From contig JADKJM010000016.1 in the NCBI GenBank assembly GCA_016721005.1, positions 496,001-560,000 of the forward strand: a DNA stretch of 64,000 nucleotides, in the 5' to 3' direction. This DNA is from Flavobacteriales bacterium (GTDB taxonomy: Bacteria > Bacteroidota > Bacteroidia > Flavobacteriales_F > PHOS-HE28). The notes beneath the pieces are model-generated. The model saw only the letters and a program-made list of their open reading frames with translations. It did not search any database and was not told where the DNA came from. Below are positions 1 through 7,206 of the stretch, piece after piece. The translations under genes and the position numbers were made by a program. Position 1 is the stretch's first letter. Each line of letters begins with the position of its first letter.

Positions 1-1
1 A

Positions 2-409
2 CTAGGCTTTGGTCCTGGTCTTTCGACGGATCGAAGCACCCCGGCCTTTTACGCTCCATTGATGCAGGAACTCGCTCATCATGGAATCGCGCAAGAATCC
101 TTTCAATGAAAGATGCTCGTCGATCGCCGGCCAGTGGACGCCATACCCATTCCCGAGCACGTCCCACTTTCCACGCTGTGCTTCCGTGGCCTTGGCCAGA
201 GAGGGATAGGTCGAAAGGGGCACCCGAAGCACATCCCGCGTGTTCAGCACGATCATCATCAGGTCCAACGCTTTGTTGAAGTGTACATCCACAACGCGGA
301 TGTCCTGTTCGATGATCGTACGCTCGATCGCATCCGTCGGCCATACGTTGACCTCGTTACGAACCGAAGTACTTGCTCCAACTTGCGATGAACGTGTCCT
401 TGTGCTCAT
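2..409 (-). CDS. DUF2442 domain protein
   Basis: The protein has 135 residues. The central part, with a GYGVHWP motif near residue 87 followed by an acidic stretch and a leucine-rich end, is typical of DUF2442. That small family is usually encoded beside DUF4160 proteins in toxin-antitoxin-like pairs. Here the DUF4160 gene lies immediately upstream on the same strand and overlaps it by 53 nt, so the two are probably co-transcribed. The first 30 or so residues are not conserved in the family, so a later GTG start that would shorten the overlap is possible. The C-terminal tail is basic. The biochemical role is unknown, and the antitoxin-like role is inferred from the pairing only. Confidence 0.75.
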   Translation of the reverse strand: MSTRTRSSQVGASTSVRNEVNVWPTDAIERTIIEQDIRVVDVHFNKALDLMMIVLNTRDVLRVPLSTYPSLAKATEAQRGKWDVLGNGYGVHWPAIDEHLSLKGFLRDSMMSEFLHQWSVKGRGASIRRKTRTKA

Positions 410-596
410 GGATCAATTCTTTCATGCGGCGCAATTCACCTTTCTTGAACCCTACCGCCAGCGCCACACGCGGTTCCGGGATCAGCCACCATTTCGCCTT
501 TGCCCCTGCCTTCTCCACATGGATATGCGGTGGTTCGTTGCCTTCGCTGCTGTAGAAGAAGAACACGAACCCTTCAATGACAAGGATTGTTGGCAT
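357..596 (-). CDS. DUF4160 domain protein
   Basis: This 79-residue protein begins MPTILVIEGFVFFFYSSEGN and continues with a PPHIHVEK motif. This is the signature of DUF4160, a compact family found in many bacteria next to DUF2442. It is the first gene of a two-gene unit. Family function is not established, and the pair is often treated as a putative toxin-antitoxin module. The length is normal and the frame is intact. Confidence 0.8.
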   Translation of the reverse strand: MPTILVIEGFVFFFYSSEGNEPPHIHVEKAGAKAKWWLIPEPRVALAVGFKKGELRRMKELIHEHKDTFIASWSKYFGS

Positions 597-714
597 AGTG
601 GGTCACGAGCAAAAGTACGCGGTGCCGTCCCTTCGCGAACTCACGACCTGAGGATGGATGATGGCCCCATCCCTGTTGAACCGTTCGGCGCTTTGCTCCG
701 TTCAAGCCGCTGGC

Positions 715-1308
715 ATGTTGGATCGAACGAAGTATTCAGCGCTCATTCGAAGCGTATCCGCCGCGATGGTGGCGGTGTTGTGTGCCGCGTTCGCAATGAT
801 CGATGAGCCACTCGCCATCGCCAAACGCGAGTTCGGTTTCTCCCTGAACCCGAATACACAAGGCGAGCTCTACACCCTCTTCATCTACACCGTGTACCAA
901 GGCGAAGTGGTGGACAGCCGCCCGATGCGACCCGGACCGTACATCCTGCAAGTGTCCGGCATCGAGGAAAGCCCCGCTAACATCGAGAGCATCGACCTCT
1001 TCGAGGAGTACGGGATCAACGGTTGCGGTCCATGGGGAGAGAATGGTGCGGTGCATGTCGGGCTCGATTGCCGTTCGATCAATAGCCTCTGGAAATTGCG
1101 ATACCGCGATGCGTTGATGCCCGGCCAAGGACTGGGGTGGTCCGCTGAGGAATTCACCCCATCCCCTCGACAACAGATCCTGTTGCAGGCCTACCGCTCG
1201 CCGATCCACACGCATTGGCACGGGCCCTACTTCGGCAAGGATGCCTTCCGCCTGTTGCGCGACATGCAGGACCCTGAATGGGTGCGCATGTATCGCGGTG
1301 CAGACTAG
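715..1308 (+). CDS. hypothetical protein with N-terminal hydrophobic segment
   Basis: The protein has 197 residues if translation starts at the ATG at 715, which is preferred because it places a hydrophobic segment (residues about 9-27) near the N-terminus. An ATG at 658 would add 19 residues. The rest is soluble and aromatic-rich, with PGPYIL and HTHWHGPYFG stretches. I do not recognise a family. It converges on the glycosyltransferase gene with a 9-nt gap and no obvious terminator. It may be exported or membrane-anchored, facing the periplasm. Confidence 0.6.
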   Translation: MLDRTKYSALIRSVSAAMVAVLCAAFAMIDEPLAIAKREFGFSLNPNTQGELYTLFIYTVYQGEVVDSRPMRPGPYILQVSGIEESPANIESIDLFEEYGINGCGPWGENGAVHVGLDCRSINSLWKLRYRDALMPGQGLGWSAEEFTPSPRQQILLQAYRSPIHTHWHGPYFGKDAFRLLRDMQDPEWVRMYRGAD

Positions 1309-1317
1309 GTCGCCCGC

Positions 1318-2154
1318 TCACTTGCTGAACATCCGCGCGAGGATCCCTTTCACACGGTTCGTTGGAGCGACATAGAGTCGGTGCCGAACGGCCACCCACG
1401 TCGAACGAAGTACGTTGATCCGCACATTCGTCACGATCCCGAAATCGCGCTGAAGGTTTGCGGAGAACAGCACGCGACCCGAACTGAGATCATTCACCAC
1501 GTTGTCGCTGTGGATCACTTGCAGCCACATGGGATCGGTGTCGATGTTGCGTGACCGGCCCGTCCGCTCCACATCGTGGTGCAACACATCCATCACCGTG
1601 GGCGGATCACCACTTCCCAATCTTCCGATGCGCGCAAGGAAGGAGTTGCCGGGTTTGCACAATCGCGCGATCACGCCACGATCCACATCCACTTGAAGCC
1701 CGTTGAGGAACACGATGTAGGCATCGTCCTGGCCCGCCAGTTCCTTCCGGATCCGCGCCACCATGTCGCGGTGATACGCGTCGTCGTTGTCGATCCGCGA
1801 GGTGATCACGTGCGTGGCCGTGGGATGAAGCATGCGCTTCAGCTCGGAACGCAAGCATGTGGGTTGCTCTTCGCCATCCTTTGTGTACACAGGGATGAAA
1901 GGCGGGAAGTCGCGCTGGATCGCTTCGATGCGCGCTTTCCATTTTTCCGGCGTTCGATCACTGAAGAAGACGATCCAGGAAAAGTCCTGATCGGTCTGCG
2001 CCTTCATAGAGGGCAAGCAGTAGTCCTCGAAGAGCTGGAAGCGGCGCTCCAACCACTCCGGTGTATCGGTGGGCCTACCGAAGCGGTCGTGCCGCTCCAA
2101 CGCAACCGGCCGGTACATATTGAAGCGCGTGTTGATGATGAAGGGTGTGGACAT
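1318..2154 (-). CDS. putative rhamnosyltransferase-like glycosyltransferase
   Basis: The protein has 278 residues. The N-terminus (FIINTRFNMYRP), the WLERRFQLFEDYCLPSM segment and the ITSRIDNDDAYHRD motif near residues 118-131 match the putative rhamnosyltransferase family (PF11316). The acidic DNDD cluster would bind the metal and sugar nucleotide. No membrane segment is seen, so it probably acts in the cytoplasm on a polysaccharide or glycolipid precursor. The sugar donor cannot be read from sequence. A minus-strand -7 box (TACTTTCG, 2178 to 2171) lies just upstream of the start, back to back with the promoter of the DUF4290 gene. Confidence 0.75.
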   Translation of the reverse strand: MSTPFIINTRFNMYRPVALERHDRFGRPTDTPEWLERRFQLFEDYCLPSMKAQTDQDFSWIVFFSDRTPEKWKARIEAIQRDFPPFIPVYTKDGEEQPTCLRSELKRMLHPTATHVITSRIDNDDAYHRDMVARIRKELAGQDDAYIVFLNGLQVDVDRGVIARLCKPGNSFLARIGRLGSGDPPTVMDVLHHDVERTGRSRNIDTDPMWLQVIHSDNVVNDLSSGRVLFSANLQRDFGIVTNVRINVLRSTWVAVRHRLYVAPTNRVKGILARMFSK

Positions 2155-2170
2155 GCGCTAGGGATCGCAG

Positions 2171-2178
2171 CGAAAGTA
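2171..2178 (-). promoter_or_regulatory. Bacteroidota -7 box for the glycosyltransferase gene
   Basis: On the minus strand this reads TACTTTCG, a match to the Bacteroidota TAnnTTTG -7 element. It lies 16 nt before the start codon at 2154. No clear -33 TTTG is visible. Confidence 0.5.
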
Positions 2179-2212
2179 GGTGGGCACTTCCGGCTCCTTG
2201 CCTACTTTCGTC

Positions 2213-2220
2213 CCGCATCG
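2213..2220 (+). promoter_or_regulatory. Bacteroidota -7 box for the DUF4290 gene
   Basis: TACTTTCG lies 51 nt before the ATG at 2272 and is divergent to the box at 2171-2178. The two define a short divergent promoter region. The -33 element is not obvious. Confidence 0.5.
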
Positions 2221-2271
2221 CCGTCCGACCCCGGCAGACCTGCGTGGTCCGGCGCAACCATAGTCCTGTTC

Positions 2272-2940
2272 ATGGAAGTTCCCTTCGACTACAATACCCA
2301 GCGTCCGCGCTTGATCATTCCCGAGTACGGCCGCAACGTGCAACGCATGGTGCAGCATTGCATGGACATGCCCGAGCGCGAGGCACGCACACGCACCGCC
2401 AAGGCCATCATCCAGGTGATCGGTCGGTTGAATCCGCAGTTGCGCATCAGCGACAACTTCGAGCGCACTTTATGGGATCACCTCTGGATCATGAGCGAAT
2501 TCAAGCTCGACGTGGATGCCCCCTACCCCATGCCAACTCCGGAAGAGCTCGACAGCAAGCCGGAGCGCGTTCCTTATCCGCAAGCGCCGGTCAAATTCGG
2601 GCACTACGGAAGGACGGTGGAGCGCATGATCAAGCAGTGCGCGGAGTTGGAGGCGGGTGAGAAGAAGGATGCTTACAGTCTGGTCATCGCGAACCTGATG
2701 AAGCGCCAATTCCTGGTGTGGAACCGGGACACGGTGCCAGATACGGTGATCCTGAAGGACCTCGCTGAACTGAGCAAGGGCAAGGTGAAACTCGGCGCGG
2801 ATGCGCAACTCGCGCACACCGCCGATCTGCTTCGCGCGCACCAGGCCGGACCGCGGAATGAAGTGGACAACCGCAAGCCACGCAGCGGGAACAACAACAA
2901 CAACCGCAAGCGCCACCGGAGGAAGAAGAACCGGTATTGA
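2272..2940 (+). CDS. DUF4290 domain protein
   Basis: The protein has 222 residues starting at the ATG at 2272, which follows a -7 box. The opening (FDYNTQRPRLIIPEYGRNVQ) and the GHYGRTVERMI and AYSLVIANLMK motifs identify the Bacteroidota-specific DUF4290 family. Its gene very often precedes murA, as here, suggesting a role linked to cell wall metabolism, although none has been shown. The last 20 or so residues are Asn/Arg/Lys-rich and probably disordered. The same frame stays open upstream, antisense to the glycosyltransferase, but only the part from 2272 is family-like. Confidence 0.85.
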   Translation: MEVPFDYNTQRPRLIIPEYGRNVQRMVQHCMDMPEREARTRTAKAIIQVIGRLNPQLRISDNFERTLWDHLWIMSEFKLDVDAPYPMPTPEELDSKPERVPYPQAPVKFGHYGRTVERMIKQCAELEAGEKKDAYSLVIANLMKRQFLVWNRDTVPDTVILKDLAELSKGKVKLGADAQLAHTADLLRAHQAGPRNEVDNRKPRSGNNNNNRKRHRRKKNRY

Positions 2941-2950
2941 GACCAAGGGG

Positions 2951-3045
2951 CAATAGGCAGGAGCAGGGGCAAGCGATCTACTTCAAGGACAAGGAATCTC
3001 GCTCACGAAGCAGCCGAGATTACTTGCTCCTGCTCCTGCCTACTG
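2951..3045. repeat. imperfect inverted repeat of an interspersed family
   Basis: The arms 2951-2973 and 3023-3045 are reverse complements with two mismatches in 23 and share a GGCAGGAGCAGG core. A related element is at 49411-49518, after etfA. The position between DUF4290 and murA would allow a terminator or REP-like role. Confidence 0.7.
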
Positions 3046-3158
3046 CTCCTGGGTTTGCCCTGTTCCCGCCCCTGAGCCTATTCATGGTGACAACCACCTG
3101 TTGAAAGCGAAGCTGACTGAACTCGCTCAGCACCTCACCTGCGTTGTTGTTTCGCATC

Positions 3159-4463
3159 ATGGGAAGTTTCCGCATCGAAGGTGGTCGCCGATTGAAAGGT
3201 GAATTGGTCCCACAAGGCGCCAAGAACGAAGCACTACAGATCCTCTGCGCCGTGCTGCTCACCAGCGAGCCGGTCACGATCCACAACATCCCGGATATCG
3301 TGGATGTGAACAAGCTCATCGACCTGTTGGGTGCGATGGGCGTGACGGTGGAAAAGCTCGGCGATGGCAGCTATCGCTTCACCGCGAAGACCGTGAACCT
3401 GGAGTTCTTCCTCGACCCGGAGTACAAGCGAATGGGTGGAAGCCTTCGCGGAAGTGTGATGGTGGCCGGCCCGACGCTCACGCGCTTCGGAAAGGGATAC
3501 ATCCCCGCACCCGGCGGCGACAAGATCGGTCGGCGACGGATGGACACGCACTTCACCGGCTTCGAGAAGCTCGGCGCCGCGATCAAGTACGATGCGAAGG
3601 AAGGCTTCTACTTGGCCGAGGCGAAGCGCTTGAAGGGCGCGTACATGCTGCTTGATGAGGCCAGCGTGACCGGCACGGCGAACATCATCATGGCAGCCGT
3701 TCTCGCCGAAGGGCGAACGACCATCTTCAACGCGGCGTGCGAACCCTACATCCAGCAGCTCTGCCACATGCTTGTCCGGATGGGCGCCAAGATCACCGGG
3801 ATCGGTAGCAACCTCGTGTACATCGATGGGGTGACCGTACTCGGAGGCACCGAGCACCGCATGCTACCCGACATGATCGAGATCGGTTCCTTCATCGGTC
3901 TTGCGGCCATGACCCGAAGCGAGATCACCATCAAGGACACGGGCTACGACCACCTCGGTGTGATCCCGGAGGTCTTCCGCAAATTGGGGATCGTCGTGGA
4001 GCGCAAGGGCGACGACATCCACGTTCCCGCGCAGGACCACTATGCCATCACGAAGTTCATTGACGGCAGCAACATGATCGTGTCGGACGCCCCGTGGCCG
4101 GGCTTCACACCCGACTTGTTGAGCATTGTGCTTGTCACCGCCACCCAAGCGAAGGGCAGCGTGCTGATCCACCAGAAGATGTTCGAGAGTCGGCTGTTCT
4201 TCACGGATAAGTTGATCGAGATGGGCGCCCAGATCACGCTTTGCGATCCGCACCGCGCGTTGGTGATCGGGCACGATTTCCAAATGCCCCTGCGCGCCAT
4301 CCGCATGACCAGCCCGGATATCCGCGCGGGTGTTTCCTTGCTCATCGCCGCGTTGAGCGCGGAGGGAACCAGCACCATCGACAACATCGAACAGATCCGC
4401 CGGGGCTATCAGAACATAGAAGGCCGCCTCAATGCCATCGGCGCTCGGATCGAAGTGATCTGA
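3159..4463 (+). CDS. murA: UDP-N-acetylglucosamine 1-carboxyvinyltransferase
   Basis: MurA transfers enolpyruvate from PEP to UDP-GlcNAc, the first committed step of peptidoglycan synthesis, in the cytoplasm. The start at 3159 gives 434 residues, normal for the family, and the N-terminus MGSFRIEGGRRLKGEL. An in-frame ATG at 3144 is less likely. The PQGAKNEAL segment carries the conserved Lys22. In the flexible active-site loop the usual catalytic Cys (Cys115 in E. coli) is replaced by Asp121 in PGGDKIGRR. Asp at this position is active in other bacteria and is associated with insensitivity to fosfomycin. The gene follows DUF4290 and a repeat element. Confidence 0.95.
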   Translation: MGSFRIEGGRRLKGELVPQGAKNEALQILCAVLLTSEPVTIHNIPDIVDVNKLIDLLGAMGVTVEKLGDGSYRFTAKTVNLEFFLDPEYKRMGGSLRGSVMVAGPTLTRFGKGYIPAPGGDKIGRRRMDTHFTGFEKLGAAIKYDAKEGFYLAEAKRLKGAYMLLDEASVTGTANIIMAAVLAEGRTTIFNAACEPYIQQLCHMLVRMGAKITGIGSNLVYIDGVTVLGGTEHRMLPDMIEIGSFIGLAAMTRSEITIKDTGYDHLGVIPEVFRKLGIVVERKGDDIHVPAQDHYAITKFIDGSNMIVSDAPWPGFTPDLLSIVLVTATQAKGSVLIHQKMFESRLFFTDKLIEMGAQITLCDPHRALVIGHDFQMPLRAIRMTSPDIRAGVSLLIAALSAEGTSTIDNIEQIRRGYQNIEGRLNAIGARIEVI

Positions 4464-4527
4464 ACGACCACCTCTGCTTTCCCATCCCGGCACGATCTTC
4501 GCAAACCAGCGCCGCACCACACCCACC

Positions 4528-4535
4528 TACCTTCG
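4528..4535 (+). promoter_or_regulatory. -7 box before the TlpA-like gene
   Basis: TACCTTCG lies 4 nt before the first ATG (4540). A transcription start some 5-8 nt downstream of the box would fall on or after that ATG, which favours the in-frame ATG at 4558 or 4567 as the real start. Confidence 0.45.
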
Positions 4536-4539
4536 CACC

Positions 4540-5121
4540 ATGCAATTCACCACCGTAATGTCCAAGATGCGCATCATCACCATCGCGGCCGTTGGCATCC
4601 TTGCCATCTATGGCTTCACCAACAGGAACTCCGGCGGATCCGCCCCGCTCCCCGGCAATGCCAAGGTGGGCACCAACATCGGCGACAAGGCCCCGGAGTT
4701 GGCCTTTATGAACGCGGACAGCACCAAGGTCCTGAAGCTCTCCGAGCTGAAAGGCAAGTATGTCCTGATCGATTTCTGGGCGAGCTGGTGCCGACCTTGC
4801 CGCAACGAGAACCCGAACGTGGTGGCGGCCTACCAGAAATACTCCAAGGCGAAGTTCAGCGATGCCAAAGGCTTCGAGGTGTATAGTGTGAGCCTTGATC
4901 GCAGCCGCGATTCATGGAAGCAGGCCATCGCCCAGGACGGGCTTGGTTGGAAGTACCATGTGAGCGATCTGAAGTTCTGGCAATCACAGGGTGCCCAACT
5001 GTATGGAGTCAGCTCCATCCCCATGAGCTTTCTGGTTGATCCGAATGGGATCATCATCGCCAAGAATCTCCGCGGCATGGCCCTCCATCAAGAGCTGGAC
5101 AAGCATGTGAAGAGTCTCTGA
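4540..5121 (+). CDS. TlpA/ResA-like periplasmic thiol-disulfide oxidoreductase
   Basis: The protein has up to 193 residues. It has an N-terminal hydrophobic segment (IITIAAVGILAIYGF, about residues 11-26), a linker, and a thioredoxin-like domain with the redox motif WCRPC inside FWASWCRPCRNENP. A conserved cis-proline region follows (VSSIPMSFLVDPNG). Such proteins are anchored in the inner membrane and reduce disulfides in the periplasm. The upstream -7 box suggests that translation really begins at 4558 or 4567, which keeps the whole signal anchor. A strong terminator follows, so it is probably a single-gene transcript. Confidence 0.85.
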   Translation: MQFTTVMSKMRIITIAAVGILAIYGFTNRNSGGSAPLPGNAKVGTNIGDKAPELAFMNADSTKVLKLSELKGKYVLIDFWASWCRPCRNENPNVVAAYQKYSKAKFSDAKGFEVYSVSLDRSRDSWKQAIAQDGLGWKYHVSDLKFWQSQGAQLYGVSSIPMSFLVDPNGIIIAKNLRGMALHQELDKHVKSL

Positions 5122-5137
5122 TCAGGATCATCCTGTG

Positions 5138-5177
5138 AGAAGAAGGCCGCGTCACGATCGTGACGCGGCCTTCTTCT
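5138..5177 (+). terminator. intrinsic terminator, perfect 40-nt palindrome
   Basis: The 40 nt are a perfect inverted repeat centred on GATC, with arms ending in AGAAGAAGG and CCTTCTTCT, followed by TTC. It lies 16 nt after the TlpA-like gene. The symmetry would let it work in both directions. Confidence 0.85.
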
Positions 5178-5275
5178 TTCCTGTTCATCGCACCGGCACG
5201 TCGCTGCCAAAAAGTCCCCGACATTCGCGCCGCATTGCCGGAATGATCCATGGCACCCGGCTTGACGAACACGGA

Positions 5276-5941
5276 ATGATCTTCAAAAAGAAACGAAAGA
5301 CCATGTCGGAACGACCTGATGTCAGTCCCGCGACGAGCGCGGCTGACAATGCGACGGAAAATGCAGCAAACACGGAAGAGGCGCGGGCGGATCGGAACAA
5401 TCCGCTTTCCATGGCGAGCGAGGCTGCTGCTGAACACGTGATGCACGATGCCGATGATAATGGCCGCGAGGACATCAGCGAATTGACCGCACTCCTGATC
5501 GCTTCAAAAGCCGATGCTGCGGATCTGAAGGACAAATGGCTGCGCACGACGGCGGAGTTCGACAACTTCCGCAAGCGCACGGCGAAGGAGCGCTTGGAAC
5601 TGATGCAATTCGCCAGCGAGAACGCACTGCAGAACATTTTGCCGGTCCTGGACGACATGGAACGCGCGATCGCGAACAACAAACAGACCGACGATATCGC
5701 CGTGGTACGCGAAGGATTCCACCTCATCCACAGCAAATTGATCCACATCCTAGGAGCACAGGGCGTGAAGCCGATGTCCGATGTGAAAGGCCAGCCCTTC
5801 GATACCGATCGCCATGAAGCGATCACCAAGGCGCCAGCGCCGAGCCCGGACCTGATAGGGAAGGTGATCGACGTGATCGAGAACGGGTACACGTTGCACG
5901 ATAAGGTAGTGCGTTACGCAAAAGTGGTTGTCGGCTCGTAG
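5276..5941 (+). CDS. grpE: nucleotide exchange factor GrpE
   Basis: GrpE releases ADP from DnaK and acts in the cytoplasm with DnaJ, whose gene follows. The start at 5276 gives 221 residues beginning MIFKKKRKTMSERP. The ATG at 5303 is an equally plausible start. The first 70 or so residues are acidic and disordered. Then comes the long helix (KDKWLRTTAEFDNFRKRTAKE), the four-helix dimer part (NILPVLDDMERA) and the C-terminal beta domain with DRHEAIT and VIENGYTLHDKVVRYAKVVV. The frame is also open upstream across the terminator, but no GrpE similarity exists there. Confidence 0.93.
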   Translation: MIFKKKRKTMSERPDVSPATSAADNATENAANTEEARADRNNPLSMASEAAAEHVMHDADDNGREDISELTALLIASKADAADLKDKWLRTTAEFDNFRKRTAKERLELMQFASENALQNILPVLDDMERAIANNKQTDDIAVVREGFHLIHSKLIHILGAQGVKPMSDVKGQPFDTDRHEAITKAPAPSPDLIGKVIDVIENGYTLHDKVVRYAKVVVGS

Positions 5942-5961
5942 GGGCGGATCAGGATCCGCCC
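5942..5961. repeat. GGGCGGAT palindrome between grpE and dnaJ
   Basis: The arms GGGCGGATC (5942-5950) and GATCCGCCC (5953-5961) form a short hairpin directly after the grpE stop codon. The same GGGCGGAT...ATCCGCCC core is repeated four times between etfB and etfA, so this is a genome-level repeat family. Confidence 0.7.
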
Positions 5962-5987
5962 AACAAGCCAACAGCAAGGAAGAACCA

Positions 5988-7127
5988 ATGAGCAAAAAGG
6001 ATCCATACGCAGTTCTGGGTGTCGACCGCAACGCGAGTGCGGAAGAGATCAAGAAGGCGTATCGCAAGCAGGCGATCAAGCATCACCCGGACAAGAACCC
6101 CGGTGACAAGAGCGCTGAGGACAAGTTCAAGGATGCGGCTTCGGCGTACGAGATCCTGAGCGACGGGGATAAGAAGGCCAAGTACGACCGGTTCGGCCAC
6201 AATGCCCCGGGCGGTTTCGGAGGTGGCGGCGGTGGTGGCTTCCATGGTGGCGGCATGAACATGGAGGACATCTTCTCCCAGTTCGGCGACGTTTTCGGCG
6301 ATGCGTTCGGCGGTGGATCATTCGGTGGTTTCAGCCAACGCGGTCGTGGCCGTACGGTGAAGGGCAGCAACCTGCGCGTGCGGTTGCGAATGACCTTGGA
6401 GGAGATCGCGCACGGCGCGGAGAAGAAGATCAAGGTGACGAAACTCGTGCGTGCCAAAGGCAGCGAGTACAGTACGTGTAGCACCTGCGGCGGCAATGGT
6501 CAAGTGCGTCGCGTGCAGAGCACCTTCATCGGTCAGATGCAGACCGTGACCACGTGTCCGAGTTGTGGCGGCGTTGGTCAATCGGTGAGCAAGCGAGCGC
6601 CTGGAAGTGATGAGCACGGCTTGGTCCGTGAAGAAGTGGTGGTGCCGATCCAGATCCCGGCGGGTGTCGAGGAAGGCATGCAACTCAACATCAGCGGCAT
6701 GGGCAATGAAGCCCCGGCGGGTGGTATTCCTGGTGATCTGCTCGTGGTGATCGAGGAGGAGGCGCACAAGGAGTTGAGGCGCGATAGCCACAACCTGCAC
6801 TACGAGGTGTATCTCAACATGGGCGATGCCGCACTTGGTACGAGCATCGAAGTTCCCTTGGTCACGGGTAAGGCCAAAATGAAGATCGAACCCGGCACGC
6901 AGAGCGGGACCACTTTGCGACTTCGCGGCAAAGGCCTCCCCTCCTTGCAGCATCGCGCTCATGGTGATCTGCTCGTGCATGTGATGGTGTGGACGCCGAC
7001 CAACCTGAGCAAAGAGGAAAAGGCTGCATTGGAGAAATTGAGGCACAGTCCCGGTTTCCATCCCAGCCCGTCAGCCAAGGACAAGGGCTTCTTCGAGCGG
7101 GTGCGCGAGATGTTCGGGAACGGATGA
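5988..7127 (+). CDS. dnaJ: chaperone protein DnaJ with a single zinc centre
   Basis: This is the DnaK co-chaperone, 379 residues. The start at 5988 follows an AAGGAAGAA ribosome binding site and gives MSKKDPYAVLG. The J domain (about 5-70) contains HPD at 33-35. It is followed by a Gly/Phe-rich linker (about 73-110) and the substrate-binding domains. The zinc region has only two of the usual four CxxCxGxG motifs, CSTCGGNG (Cys164/167) and CPSCGGVG (Cys190/193), which correspond to zinc centre II. Centre I is replaced by a Cys-free segment. From my knowledge of the family, flavobacterial DnaJ proteins share this form, so it is probably a lineage trait. The gene lies 46 nt after grpE, in the same operon. 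Confidence 0.93.
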   Translation: MSKKDPYAVLGVDRNASAEEIKKAYRKQAIKHHPDKNPGDKSAEDKFKDAASAYEILSDGDKKAKYDRFGHNAPGGFGGGGGGGFHGGGMNMEDIFSQFGDVFGDAFGGGSFGGFSQRGRGRTVKGSNLRVRLRMTLEEIAHGAEKKIKVTKLVRAKGSEYSTCSTCGGNGQVRRVQSTFIGQMQTVTTCPSCGGVGQSVSKRAPGSDEHGLVREEVVVPIQIPAGVEEGMQLNISGMGNEAPAGGIPGDLLVVIEEEAHKELRRDSHNLHYEVYLNMGDAALGTSIEVPLVTGKAKMKIEPGTQSGTTLRLRGKGLPSLQHRAHGDLLVHVMVWTPTNLSKEEKAALEKLRHSPGFHPSPSAKDKGFFERVREMFGNG

Positions 7128-7206
7128 TCCCGCACGACTAGATTCGTCACAAGCGCCGCCGGACCGTTGGGATCCGAGTGGAAGGAAGCGATCCAAACCG
7201 AACCGC

